Position numbers and translations under genes: made by a program | The notes under the pieces: generated by a model | What the model saw: only the letters and a program-made list of their open reading frames with translations | Told to the model about the DNA's origin: nothing | The model's database searches: none | Assembly: GCA_045630205.1 (NCBI GenBank) | Contig: JAZQSP010000070.1 | Coordinates: 1 to 64,000, forward strand | Source: Faecalimonas sp045630205 | GTDB taxonomy: Bacteria; Bacillota; Clostridia; Lachnospirales; Lachnospiraceae | Length of the DNA stretch: 64,000 bases | Reading direction: 5' to 3' | Part shown: positions 53,147-61,282 of the stretch, in pieces | Position numbering within the stretch: position 1 is the stretch's first letter | How the letters are laid out: every line of letters starts with the position of its first letter

Positions 53147-54067
53147 TTGAAAAATTCTCTTGTTTCCGTTATTATTCCGGTATATAACGGTGAAAAATAC
53201 ATTGCTCGTTGTATTAATTCAATTTTGAATCAGTCATATAAAGATTTAGAAATAATAATAGTAGATGATAATTCTAAAGATAAAAGTGCCGAAATAATAT
53301 GTGAACACATGAAAAGAAGCAACAATATCAAATATATTAAAAACGAACATACAATAGGGCCAGCAGAAACCAGAAACAAAGGACTAATGTCTGCAAATTC
53401 AAAATATGTTTTATTTCTTGATTGTGATGATTGGCTTGATTTGAATTGCATAGAGAAAGCTATAGATAAATTTAATTCTGATGCTGATATAGACATTGTA
53501 TTATGGGAGATAAAAACGGCTTTTGATTATAGTAGAATTTGTTCAAGATATGAATACCTATACAACAATATTCTAGATAGCGAGATGGCTTTAAATTTAT
53601 TGTCTCATACTTTTGAAAATGAATTTTTTTTAAGTCCATTACTGGGATGCAAATTATTCAAAAAAAGTCTTCTTGTTAACCATAACATCGTCTTTCCTGA
53701 TACCATATATGAAGACGACATGTTCACTTTTTTGGCATTTTTATACGCTCAAAAAGTTGCGTTAACTACGGGAAGTTGCTTATATTACTACCAACATTCA
53801 GAATCTCTCACGCACCATTTTACAGATAAGAATATTACAGATTTCTTCAAGACCTTTAAAGTTCTTTATACATACATAAATGATGAGCAAAAAGACGCTT
53901 ACTATAAATATTTAAATAAATGTTTAATATCTATGCTCAACAGTCTGCATAATAATGTCCAAAACTCTAGCGAACAAAGCAGATATAAATCGATGATATT
54001 CTCTTACTTTTACAAGAACATAAATGTAGAAGAGTATTATACATACTCTTTTTCATTAACAATATAG
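53147..54067 (+). CDS. Glycosyltransferase family 2 inside the invertible segment
   Basis: 306 residues from TTG 53147, which has AAAGGGGGG 7 bases upstream; the longer frame from ATG 53117 would overlap the recombination repeat. GT-A motifs: VIIPVYNGEKYIARCINSIL, IIIVDDNSKDKS, GPAETRNKGL, FLDCDDW (metal site) and a YEDDMF acceptor-side motif. No membrane span. Surface polysaccharide modification is typical for such genes and fits phase variation. Confidence 0.88.
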   Translation: MKNSLVSVIIPVYNGEKYIARCINSILNQSYKDLEIIIVDDNSKDKSAEIICEHMKRSNNIKYIKNEHTIGPAETRNKGLMSANSKYVLFLDCDDWLDLNCIEKAIDKFNSDADIDIVLWEIKTAFDYSRICSRYEYLYNNILDSEMALNLLSHTFENEFFLSPLLGCKLFKKSLLVNHNIVFPDTIYEDDMFTFLAFLYAQKVALTTGSCLYYYQHSESLTHHFTDKNITDFFKTFKVLYTYINDEQKDAYYKYLNKCLISMLNSLHNNVQNSSEQSRYKSMIFSYFYKNINVEEYYTYSFSLTI

Positions 54068-54090
54068 ATTGCGTTTACGCAATCTATATT
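54061..54090. terminator. Bidirectional terminator in the middle of the invertible segment
   Basis: Perfect 13-bp stem AATATAGATTGCG with a 4-base loop; it covers the stops of both converging genes. Confidence 0.8.
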
Positions 54091-55415
54091 GTATTATTTT
54101 GAACTAATAATTCAAAATATTTATCATCAAATTCCTGCAAAGCTTTTTGAGGATCAATTTTTATCAAAGCGTTTCGAAAATGTTTTAAGATAAAATAATC
54201 CTGATTTTTTATCACAGTCATTGCGTTCGTTTTCAGCCAATCTTGAATAGTATCCAAAGATTTTTTACTATGTATTTTTCCTAATGCTTCCACGATACTA
54301 GAAATTGTGTATTTGTTTTGTTCTCGTTTAAGTTGGGTTATCAAGTTGTCCTCCGCAATATAAAGCATCTTTTCCCCTGCTATATCGGCCATATGTTCAC
54401 GAACATATTTGTTATCTGAAATAAGTGCATTAACAATATACTCATCAACCTTTTCCAAATCAGTTTTTAACAAAAAGGCCTCCAGTTTATATCTGTTCAA
54501 ATCCACTTTTGTAGATTTAGAACGCTGAAAATATTCTATAATCCATTTGAGACTTATTTCATTTAATTTGGAATTCTCTGCCAGTTTTATTGCTAGATTT
54601 GTTTGGTATGGCAAAAGACCATTATCATATAAACTACCGTATTCTTTGTGATTTAAAAATTCATCGATAAATTTTTGGATTTCATCACTCCTGCAACAGG
54701 GCAATAGAAGTTCAAAAAAAAGTTTAAACAGGGTTGGTATGTAATCCTCAGAGTCTATTTTGTTCATTTCTTTTCTTAGGGTTTGATCATACTGCCATAT
54801 TGCGTTAACTACTTCGGAGGACGGCGAGACTGCCAATGTAGCGTCTTCTAACAAAGAGGTATATACTAATATTTGTTCCTCTGAAAAAAGTTTTGAAAAA
54901 TAATTAACAAAATCATCAATATCCTCAGGTTTAAGAAACTGTTTTGCTGACAACGCTCTTTTAAATGAATTTTTAAACTGATTTGCTTTCAGTCTCTTTA
55001 ACACTTCAAAGGCAAGCGCCTTTAAATTGTTTTTGTCATATGGAATATATTGAAGATGCTGTATGTCAAAAGGTGTTTTGCTTGATTGTTCCTTGATTAT
55101 AAACACGTTTTCAAAATCTTTGATAGTATGAGTAATTCCTAGTTCATAAAAGACATTAGCATTAGTTTCCGAAATATCAACAATTATATATTGTGATGTT
55201 GCGATACCATTTAATATTAAATTAATAATTGGAACAGATGCAGATAAGTTATTATCTACGCGCACACACTTATAACCTGAGTTTTCCATGTGCAACACTA
55301 GCGTATCGTACAGATTAGTGTATTCTGCCGAAAAAGGCATGGCAAAAAAGCATTGATTTTCACTCACAGATATTTTCATTTTATTGATTTGTTTTGGATA
55401 AAAAATATTTTTCAT
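54084..55415 (-). CDS. Deoxyribosyltransferase/TIR-like N-domain protein with helical repeats
   Basis: 443 residues. N-terminal ~140 residues: CFFAMPFSAEYTNLYDTL, then IVDISETNANVFYELGITH, the pattern of nucleoside 2-deoxyribosyltransferase-like/TIR-like domains seen in predicted defence proteins. The rest is alpha-helical; the last ~120 residues look like HEAT repeats (VREHMADIAGEK, SSIVEALGKIHSKKSLD). ATG 55415 has GAGGTG five bases upstream; a GTG at 55421 is in frame. It lies opposite the glycosyltransferase inside the repeat pair. Whether it cleaves nucleotides is unknown. Confidence 0.65.
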   Translation of the reverse strand: MKNIFYPKQINKMKISVSENQCFFAMPFSAEYTNLYDTLVLHMENSGYKCVRVDNNLSASVPIINLILNGIATSQYIIVDISETNANVFYELGITHTIKDFENVFIIKEQSSKTPFDIQHLQYIPYDKNNLKALAFEVLKRLKANQFKNSFKRALSAKQFLKPEDIDDFVNYFSKLFSEEQILVYTSLLEDATLAVSPSSEVVNAIWQYDQTLRKEMNKIDSEDYIPTLFKLFFELLLPCCRSDEIQKFIDEFLNHKEYGSLYDNGLLPYQTNLAIKLAENSKLNEISLKWIIEYFQRSKSTKVDLNRYKLEAFLLKTDLEKVDEYIVNALISDNKYVREHMADIAGEKMLYIAEDNLITQLKREQNKYTISSIVEALGKIHSKKSLDTIQDWLKTNAMTVIKNQDYFILKHFRNALIKIDPQKALQEFDDKYFELLVQNNTI

Positions 55416-55449
55416 AGGCACCTCGTTAAATAATCATTTGTGTTTGACG

Positions 55450-55477
55450 TTGGATAACTATCAATTATCCGTTATTC
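55450..55477 (-). repeat. Right 28-bp inverted repeat (recombinase-site-like)
   Basis: Exact reverse complement of 53090-53117. It lies between the start of the TIR-like gene and the recombinase gene. Confidence 0.85.
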
Positions 55478-55546
55478 AAACATTTTCGAATGCATCTGTA
55501 CTTTGCGTGTGTTACACTAACGAAAAAAGGTCAGAGGTGTAAGGTT

Positions 55547-56464
55547 ATGTACATGAAAGAAAAAGTAAGGCAATATTTAGAATATTGCGAGTTCAGACGA
55601 GCATTGGATCAAAAAACATTAAAGGCATATAGGATTGATTTGCGACAATTTTTTGAAGCAGTATCAAGCAAGGAGCCGAGTAAGGAGGAAATTGAAAAAT
55701 ATATTACAGAATTGCACAAGACATATAAGCAAAAAACAGTGAAAAGAAAAATCGCCAGCGTCAAAGCTTTTTATAATTATCTGGAAGAGGAGGAATTTAT
55801 AGAGGAGAGTCCTTTTAGGAGGATTAAGGTGAAATTTAAAGAAACCATTGTTCTTCCACGAATTATTCCAAGAAATGAAATTGAGCAGTTGTTGAACTAT
55901 ATGTATTCTCATGGCGCCAAGAGTAATCATTTGGAGAAAAAGTATTGGTTGCGTGATATGGCAGTAGTAGAGGTATTCTTTGGGACAGGAGCCAGGGTAT
56001 ACGAGATTTCCAATATTGGTGCTGATTGCGTCGATTTAAATACTGGTTCAATAAGAATCATGGGAAAAGGCGGAAAAGAGAGATATGTGCAAATGGGGGA
56101 TAGTTCGTTAGTCAAACTACTTCGGGAGTATTATGAGGAAAATAAAGATGCCATTAAGAAATGTGGTTACTTTTTTGTAAATAAAAGGGGCGTTAGGTAT
56201 ACGGAGCAATCGATACGTTTGATGATGAAAAAGTATTCGAAATTGGCAGGTATTGATCGGAATATTACGCCTCATATGTTCCGGCATTCGTTTGCTACAT
56301 ATTTGATTGAAGAGGGAGTAGATATTAGTTGTGTTAAAGAGATTCTTGGTCATAGTTCAGTAAAGACTACACAGATATATGTTCATGTGGCAATTGAAAA
56401 GCAGGCGGAGATTCTGCGAAACAAGCATCCAAGAAATCGAATGCAAATTATAAGGGCAGCTTGA
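55547..56464 (+). CDS. Tyrosine recombinase (XerC/D-like integrase)
   Basis: 305 residues. N-terminal SAM-like core-binding domain (LEYCEFRRALDQKTLKAYRI) and catalytic domain with all key residues: Arg in GTGARVYEI, Lys in GKGGKERYV, HMFRHS (His-Arg), LGHSSVKTTQIYVH (His and nucleophilic Tyr). ATG 55547 follows AGAGGTGTAAGG. It lies 70 bases from the right 28-bp repeat and is the natural candidate to invert the 53.1-55.5 kb segment. It is not the housekeeping XerC/D by context. Confidence 0.9.
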   Translation: MYMKEKVRQYLEYCEFRRALDQKTLKAYRIDLRQFFEAVSSKEPSKEEIEKYITELHKTYKQKTVKRKIASVKAFYNYLEEEEFIEESPFRRIKVKFKETIVLPRIIPRNEIEQLLNYMYSHGAKSNHLEKKYWLRDMAVVEVFFGTGARVYEISNIGADCVDLNTGSIRIMGKGGKERYVQMGDSSLVKLLREYYEENKDAIKKCGYFFVNKRGVRYTEQSIRLMMKKYSKLAGIDRNITPHMFRHSFATYLIEEGVDISCVKEILGHSSVKTTQIYVHVAIEKQAEILRNKHPRNRMQIIRAA

Positions 56465-56490
56465 TATAAGCAAACATAATAGAGAGTGCG

Positions 56491-56515
56491 AGACCAGCAG
56501 TAGGTGGTCTTTTTG
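56491..56515 (+). terminator. Terminator of the recombinase gene
   Basis: AGACCA/TGGTCT stem followed by T5. Confidence 0.6.
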
Positions 56516-56520
56516 TTGTA

Positions 56521-56612
56521 CGCAAATTTCAGCGTGGTGCAAGACCTTTTGCTGGAATTACAGAGTATCCGAATACGTTGGTGCAGGATGGGGCGTTGAG
56601 TATGGAGGATAT
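56521..56612 (+). pseudogene. C-terminal fragment of an S8 peptidase gene
   Basis: Reads FQRGARPFAGITEYPNTL then VQDGALSMED; 22 of 30 residues match the end of the subtilase at 33.2-34.9 kb (FQRGARPFVGITQYPNTL...GALCVED). The rest of the gene is missing; the recombinase terminator adjoins it. It marks the right edge of the accessory island. Confidence 0.8.
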
Positions 56613-56706
56613 AAAAAATATAATAGATTTTTTCAAAATGAATAAACTTTACAATGTTACTTGCTTTTGCTATGATATATAAACATTAATAGTGAGGAGA
56701 TATACC

Positions 56707-57117
56707 ATGACGAAAGAACAGCTAGCGTCTCTTGCCAAGGACGCGATGGAAAAGGCTTATAGTCCATATTCCGGTTACAAAGTAGGTGCTGCACTCTTAT
56801 GTAAAGACGGCAGTGTCTACGCAGGGTGTAATGTGGAAAACGCGAGTTTTTCTGCAACCAACTGTGCAGAGAGAACTGCATTTTTTAAGGCAGTGAGTGA
56901 TGGAAAGCGAGAATTCTCAGCAATTGCAATCTGTGGTGGTAAAGATGGCGTCATTGAAGGCAGGTTTCCGCCGTGTGGTGTCTGCAGACAGGTAATGAGA
57001 GAGTTTTGCGAAGATGATTTTGCAATCCATTTGCTTACAGAAAAAGGCGTAGAGACTTATACGTTGAGAGAATTATTGCCGGTTAGTTTTGCGCCTGATA
57101 TGATAACAGAAAAATAG
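56707..57117 (+). CDS. cdd: Cytidine deaminase
   Basis: 136 residues. Zinc/catalytic motifs: NCAERTAFF (Cys-Ala-Glu) and PPCGVCRQVM (two Cys). AYSPYSGYKVGAALL is the substrate-binding start. It converts cytidine to uridine in pyrimidine salvage. ATG 56707 after GAGGAG. Nine bases before the Y-family polymerase gene. Confidence 0.95.
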   Translation: MTKEQLASLAKDAMEKAYSPYSGYKVGAALLCKDGSVYAGCNVENASFSATNCAERTAFFKAVSDGKREFSAIAICGGKDGVIEGRFPPCGVCRQVMREFCEDDFAIHLLTEKGVETYTLRELLPVSFAPDMITEK

Positions 57118-57125
57118 GGAGTAGG

Positions 57126-58400
57126 ATGTTCCAAGTGAGTAATAGAACCTATATATGTATTGACCTAAAATCTTTTTATGCCTCCGTGGAGTGCCAAGAG
57201 CGAGGACTGGATGCTATGAAGACTAACCTCGTGGTGGCAGACCCGGAGCGTACGGATAAGACCATTTGTCTTGCTGTTTCGCCTGCAATGAAGGCACAGG
57301 GTGTACCGGGAAGATGCAGAGTATTCGAGATACCAAAGCACATTGAATATATTATGGCACCACCGCGCATGCAGCTCTATATTGACTATGCGGCGGAAAT
57401 CTATGGCATTTACCTCAAGTACATTGCCAAAGAGGACATTCATGTCTATTCCATTGATGAAGTGTTTATGGATGTGACGAATTATCTGACCATGTACCAG
57501 ATGACACCGAAGGAGCTTGGTGTTGCGATTATGGATGACATTTATAGACATACCGGAATCACGGCAACCTGTGGTATCGGAACCAACCTCTATTTAGCAA
57601 AGATAGCACTTGACATTACGGCAAAGCATGTGGAAGACTGTATCGGAGAATTGGATGAAGAAACGTATTGTAGAACGCTGTGGAATCACAGGCCGTTGAC
57701 TGATTTTTGGCGTGTGGGAGCTGGCGTTGCCAGGAGACTTCAGAGCATTGGTATCTCCACAATGGGAGAGGTTGCACATGCAGATGAAGATATGCTATAT
57801 AAACTGTTTGGTGTGGATGCAGAGCTTCTTCTAGACCATGCGTGGGGAAGAGAAACGACTCTTATGGAGGATATTAAGAATTATAAGTCGCAGTCGAATT
57901 CGATTAGTAGCGGACAGGTACTTGGATGTGACTGCGATTATGAGAATGGTAAACTGATTGTAAAAGAGATGGTCGATTTGCTTTGCCTGGAGTTGGTGGA
58001 TAAAGGATTGGTGACGGACTCCATTACACTTCATATTGGATACAGCAAACATTTTGATAAGAAACCTGCACATGGTACGGCACGTATGACAGTAACTACG
58101 AGTTCAACAAAGCAGATTATGGGTTATGTGGTGGAACTCTATGAACGCATTATGGATAAGTCTATGCCGATTCGTCGCTTTACGGTAACCTTTAATAATG
58201 TCGTAGACGAGGCATACAAGCAATATGATTTGTTTACTAACATTGAGGATGTGGAGCGGGAACACCGTATGCAGAAGGCCATGCTGGATATTAAGGATAA
58301 GTTTGGAAAAAATGCAATTCTGAAAGGAATGAATCTTCAAGAAGGTGCAACTACCAGAGAACGAAACCGACAGATAGGAGGGCATAGAAGTGGTGAATAG
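57126..58400 (+). CDS. Y-family DNA polymerase (UmuC/DinB-like, UvrX type)
   Basis: 424 residues. Palm motifs: YICIDLKSFYASVECQERG (first catalytic Asp), VYSIDEVFMDVT (catalytic Asp-Glu), TATCGIGTNLYLAKIALD, then HhH thumb and little-finger domains. It copies damaged DNA. It overlaps the YolD-like gene by 11 bases, the pairing seen for yqjW-yqzH/yolD loci. No LexA box is clear upstream, and it is read through from cdd. Confidence 0.92.
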   Translation: MFQVSNRTYICIDLKSFYASVECQERGLDAMKTNLVVADPERTDKTICLAVSPAMKAQGVPGRCRVFEIPKHIEYIMAPPRMQLYIDYAAEIYGIYLKYIAKEDIHVYSIDEVFMDVTNYLTMYQMTPKELGVAIMDDIYRHTGITATCGIGTNLYLAKIALDITAKHVEDCIGELDEETYCRTLWNHRPLTDFWRVGAGVARRLQSIGISTMGEVAHADEDMLYKLFGVDAELLLDHAWGRETTLMEDIKNYKSQSNSISSGQVLGCDCDYENGKLIVKEMVDLLCLELVDKGLVTDSITLHIGYSKHFDKKPAHGTARMTVTTSSTKQIMGYVVELYERIMDKSMPIRRFTVTFNNVVDEAYKQYDLFTNIEDVEREHRMQKAMLDIKDKFGKNAILKGMNLQEGATTRERNRQIGGHRSGE

Positions 58401-58713
58401 ACCGAAGATGAGTCGGGAGGACCGGGCAAAACAATTTATGCCGTTTGCGGCCCTCAAAGGATATCCGGAGGCACTACGTAAGAAGGAGAAAGTTGTGGTT
58501 CCGAGAGCGGAAGTGTCAGAGGAATATGCGGAGGTGCTGGATAGGAAACTCCGTAAGGTGAACAGGAATGATATTATAACGGTAATATATTTTCATAACG
58601 GAGAATATTTGAAAAAGACAGGGATGGTGTCGAGAATCGACGAGACAGCAAGAGTACTGAAGATAGTGAATACGAAAATTGGATTTGATGATATCTATGA
58701 TATAGAGGGGTAG
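58390..58713 (+). CDS. YolD-like protein
   Basis: 107 residues from GTG 58390, overlapping the polymerase. N-terminal MSREDRAKQFMPFAALKGYPEALRKKE and a beta-rich end (GMVSRIDETARVLKIVNTKI) fit the YolD-like family, small partners of UmuC-type polymerases. Terminator overlaps its stop. Confidence 0.82.
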   Translation: MVNRPKMSREDRAKQFMPFAALKGYPEALRKKEKVVVPRAEVSEEYAEVLDRKLRKVNRNDIITVIYFHNGEYLKKTGMVSRIDETARVLKIVNTKIGFDDIYDIEG

Positions 58714-58730
58714 GCAATCTACCCCGCTTT
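58707..58730 (+). terminator. Terminator of the polymerase operon
   Basis: GGGGTAG/CTACCCC stem, then GCTTTTT. Confidence 0.75.
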
Positions 58731-59015
58731 TTATTTCTGATATTTCGTCATCATAGAAGATACCAGCTCTACAGTTTTATCAATCTGTTTTTGTTCCTGC
58801 TCAGACTTTCCCTGTTTCAGAATACTTAAAATCAATGTCATTTCTTCAGAAGAGAATCGGATACCTTTTTTGTTGGCGGACATAATAAGTGACATCAGTA
58901 TCGGTGGCAAAGACTTGCTGCTTTTGCCCTCTACCTGTGCTGCAGCAGTTTTAATCAATTCGATTTTTAAAGGGTCCATGTTTTGGAGCATAGGGTTATT
59001 AATCCAGTCAATCAT
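58731..59015 (-). CDS. Small helical protein of unknown function, downstream partner
   Basis: 94 residues from ATG 59015 (GAAAGGTG upstream). All-helical, MIDWINNPMLQNMDPLKIEL at the start, Lys/Gln-rich end. It overlaps the preceding minus-strand gene by 8 bases, so both are co-translated. The 'NPML..MDP.K..LI' pattern and Met-rich content are shared with other hypothetical clostridial pairs; no function known to me. Confidence 0.65.
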   Translation of the reverse strand: MIDWINNPMLQNMDPLKIELIKTAAAQVEGKSSKSLPPILMSLIMSANKKGIRFSSEEMTLILSILKQGKSEQEQKQIDKTVELVSSMMTKYQK

Positions 59016-59412
59016 GCAATTCACCTTCTTTCTGCGGTCTTGTATTGTCATCCTGTGCAAACATACCCGCCATCATAGACATTGGGTCAAACTCTCCATC
59101 AGACATATTTTGCATTTCCTGCATCATGCTCATCATGCTCATCATATTCATCATCTGGTCAAAAGACTCTGCATCTGAGGGAGACATATAGGGCTTGATT
59201 GTATCAAAAATGTTCTCCGGCGAGCGTTCCTTTTGGCGCATGCCGCGAAAGAAGGAAAGTGTGTGCCGAAGTTCAAGAAATTTCACATACACAGCAAACA
59301 TGCGTTGGTTTTGCGGAGGCAAAAACGGAATTACAAGTTTCATCATCTGTAATGATTGGCTTGATATGTATGCGTCAAAGGGCGTCATTTTGTGGGAAAA
59401 GTCATCGTTCAT
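59008..59412 (-). CDS. Met-rich helical protein of unknown function
   Basis: 134 residues. Start MNDDFSHKMTPFDAYISSQS; the second half is very rich in Met (MMNMMSMMSMMQEMQNM), then an acidic Met/Asp tail. No membrane segment or zinc motif. First gene of the pair. Possibly linked to sporulation given the neighbouring Cys-rich gene, but that is inference. Confidence 0.65.
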   Translation of the reverse strand: MNDDFSHKMTPFDAYISSQSLQMMKLVIPFLPPQNQRMFAVYVKFLELRHTLSFFRGMRQKERSPENIFDTIKPYMSPSDAESFDQMMNMMSMMSMMQEMQNMSDGEFDPMSMMAGMFAQDDNTRPQKEGELHD

Positions 59413-59467
59413 ACTGCCTCCATAAATCTAACGTTGTAACAATATATGATGAAAACGACACAAATAT

Positions 59468-59500
59468 GAAAAGCTTCCGCCGCGAAGGCAGAAGCTTTTC
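59468..59500 (-). terminator. Terminator of the Cys-rich protein gene
   Basis: GAAAAGCTTC/GAAGCTTTTC, inner GCC/GGC, T-rich on either side. It separates the Cys-rich gene from the Met-rich pair. Confidence 0.75.
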
Positions 59501-59546
59501 AGAGTTATGGACAGGGCACAAAGACCTGCCCGCTATTCAGTTCAAA

Positions 59547-59834
59547 TTAGCAGCACATATCGTCGCATCCGCAACCGCATCCGCAACCATTTCCGCTTCT
59601 GCCAGAACCGAATCCGCCACAGAAGAAGAGTAAGATGATGATCCAGATACAGCTATCGTCGCATCCGCATCCACCACGGTTTCCGCCCCAGCTGTTGCCG
59701 CCGCAGAACAAAAGAAGTAAGATAATCCAGATACAAGAGTTGTTTCCGAAGCCAAATCCAGAACCACAACCACATCCTGATCTTTCGTTACGTTCGCAAC
59801 CGCATCCACAGTTTGTTGCACTTAAATCGCTCAT
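59547..59834 (-). CDS. Cys/Gly-rich small protein with a duplicated hydrophobic unit
   Basis: 95 residues. Two near-identical units, each SCIWIILLLLFCGG or SCIWIIILLFFCGG, are separated and flanked by Gly/Cys/Ser stretches (CGCGSGFGFG, NGCGCGCGCDDMCC). About 20 Cys in all. Ribosome site GGAGG and a dedicated terminator support expression. Small Cys/Gly-rich proteins of this sort are often spore-coat or envelope components in clostridia; the exact family is unknown to me. The internal repeat is visible in the DNA as well. Confidence 0.7.
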   Translation of the reverse strand: MSDLSATNCGCGCERNERSGCGCGSGFGFGNNSCIWIILLLLFCGGNSWGGNRGGCGCDDSCIWIIILLFFCGGFGSGRSGNGCGCGCGCDDMCC

Positions 59835-60027
59835 AATAAGCCTCCATGTGATTTTTATTTACACTTTAATCTTATGTCGGAAGGCTTATCCTTGTTACCA
59901 AATAATTTGTAATTAAATTTTATTTGGTGGATACGCCACACTGCGGAAACACAACACGTTTTCACAGTTGGCTCTGCACGCAATAGAAGAAAATACATAT
60001 TCTAGTAAAAAAGGGACCTATTATTAT

Positions 60028-60864
60028 ATGAAGCGGGTTAAGAAAATAGTCCATTATCAGAATATATGGCGTGGAAAAGGGTGCACAGTGGCGGTTATGG
60101 ACACGGGGGTGGCAGCGCATCCGGATTTGGACGGACATATAGGGGTGTATCGGGATTTTATAGGCGGACAGTTGGAAAAATATGATGACAATGGACATGG
60201 GACACACGTCTGCGGAATAATAGGTGGAAATAGAATCGGTATGGCGCCGGAGTGCAAAATGATTGTGCTAAAGGTCCTTGATGAGACGGGAAATGGAAGT
60301 GTAGGACACAGTATGCAGGCATTTCGTTGGATTTTGGAAAATCGGGAAAGATTCAATATCCGAGTAGTTAATATATCGATGGGAATGCCTCCGAAACAGA
60401 ATGAGGAGGGGGCGCGTTATATTCTGGGCGCAGTCGACCTTCTCTGGGATATGGGAATTGTGGTGGTGGCGGCAGCGGGTAACCTTGGTCCAAAAGCGGG
60501 AAGCATTACCATTCCGGGGCTTCATAAGAAAATCATTACGGTGGGTTCTTATGACCATATTAAGTCGGGTCAGGGGTCTATATCCGAGAATATTTTAAAG
60601 CCGGATTTGGTGGCACCGGGGACACGCATTTTCTCATGCAATGCCAATTGGAAAGGAAATGCGGAACAACTCTATGTGGCAAAAAACGGAACTTCCATGT
60701 CCACACCGATTGTCACAGGCGCGATTGCACAGCTATTATCAAAGTATCCGGATATGCCGAATCACGAGGTGAAGCGGCGAGTCTTGAGTTGCTGTGATGA
60801 TTTGAAGTTGCCAAGGATTCGGCAGGGGAGTGGGCTTTTGAACGTGGGTAAGTTGCTAAAATAA
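60028..60864 (+). CDS. AprX-like subtilisin-family peptidase
   Basis: About 278 residues from ATG 60028; the frame extends to a TTG at 59968. Triad: Asp in VAVMDTGVAAHP, His in NGHGTHVCGIIGG, Ser in NGTSMSTPIVTGA; oxyanion Asn in AAGNLGPKAG. No signal peptide, compact size: fits cytoplasmic AprX-type S8 proteases. Ribosome site weak (AAAGGGA). It is followed by a terminator. The third S8 domain in this window. Confidence 0.88.
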   Translation: MKRVKKIVHYQNIWRGKGCTVAVMDTGVAAHPDLDGHIGVYRDFIGGQLEKYDDNGHGTHVCGIIGGNRIGMAPECKMIVLKVLDETGNGSVGHSMQAFRWILENRERFNIRVVNISMGMPPKQNEEGARYILGAVDLLWDMGIVVVAAAGNLGPKAGSITIPGLHKKIITVGSYDHIKSGQGSISENILKPDLVAPGTRIFSCNANWKGNAEQLYVAKNGTSMSTPIVTGAIAQLLSKYPDMPNHEVKRRVLSCCDDLKLPRIRQGSGLLNVGKLLK

Positions 60865-60874
60865 AATTTCTATC

Positions 60875-60911
60875 AGGTTGTCAAGAAAAAACACTTGACA
60901 ACCTCTTTTTT
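60875..60911 (+). terminator. Terminator of the AprX-like gene
   Basis: Perfect 11-bp stem AGGTTGTCAAG/CTTGACAACCT with C then T6. Its right arm contains the -35 box of the next promoter. Confidence 0.85.
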
Positions 60912-60923
60912 ATCCGTTATGAT
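60895..60923 (+). promoter_or_regulatory. Promoter of the ylxM-ffh operon
   Basis: TTGACA (60895-60900), 17 bases, TATGAT (60918-60923). The -35 box lies within the preceding terminator. Confidence 0.75.
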
Positions 60924-60939
60924 AGCAAAGGTGATAAAA

Positions 60940-61281
60940 ATGGATGAGATTTTTAAGCAATCGTTGCTCTATGATTTTTATGGTGAATTATTAACAGAAC
61001 ACCAGAAAGAAATCTATGAACAATTCATCGTAGAAGATTTATCCCTGAGTGAAATCGCAAAGGATGCGGGAATCAGCAGACAGGGTGTACACGACTTGGT
61101 GAAGCGATGCGACAAGATATTAGAAGAATATGAAGCGAAGCTACACTTGGTTGAAAAGTTCCTTTCGATTAAGGAAAAGATACATCAGATAAATGAACTT
61201 TTAGAAGAAGCAAGAACAGATGAAAGTCAACTGATACAAGATGTCAGAAAGATTTCAGGAGAGATTATAGAGGAGTTATAG
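60940..61281 (+). CDS. ylxM: YlxM-family SRP-associated helix-turn-helix protein
   Basis: 113 residues from ATG 60940 (AAAGGTGAT upstream). Sigma-70 region-4-like helix-turn-helix: LTEHQKEIYEQFIVEDLSLSE, then IAKDAGISRQGVHDLVKRCD. A helical tail follows. YlxM sits before ffh in Firmicutes and modulates the signal recognition particle. One base separates it from ffh. Confidence 0.93.
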   Translation: MDEIFKQSLLYDFYGELLTEHQKEIYEQFIVEDLSLSEIAKDAGISRQGVHDLVKRCDKILEEYEAKLHLVEKFLSIKEKIHQINELLEEARTDESQLIQDVRKISGEIIEEL

Positions 61282-61282
61282 G

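Noticed and set aside
54084..55415. Complete CBASS or Thoeris system
   Set aside because: No nucleotidyltransferase, second TIR protein or other partner gene lies nearby; only one domain is suggestive.
59537..59821. 94-codon minus-strand frame over the Cys-rich gene
   Set aside because: It is a shadow in another frame; the Cys-rich frame has the ribosome site and clear internal repeat.
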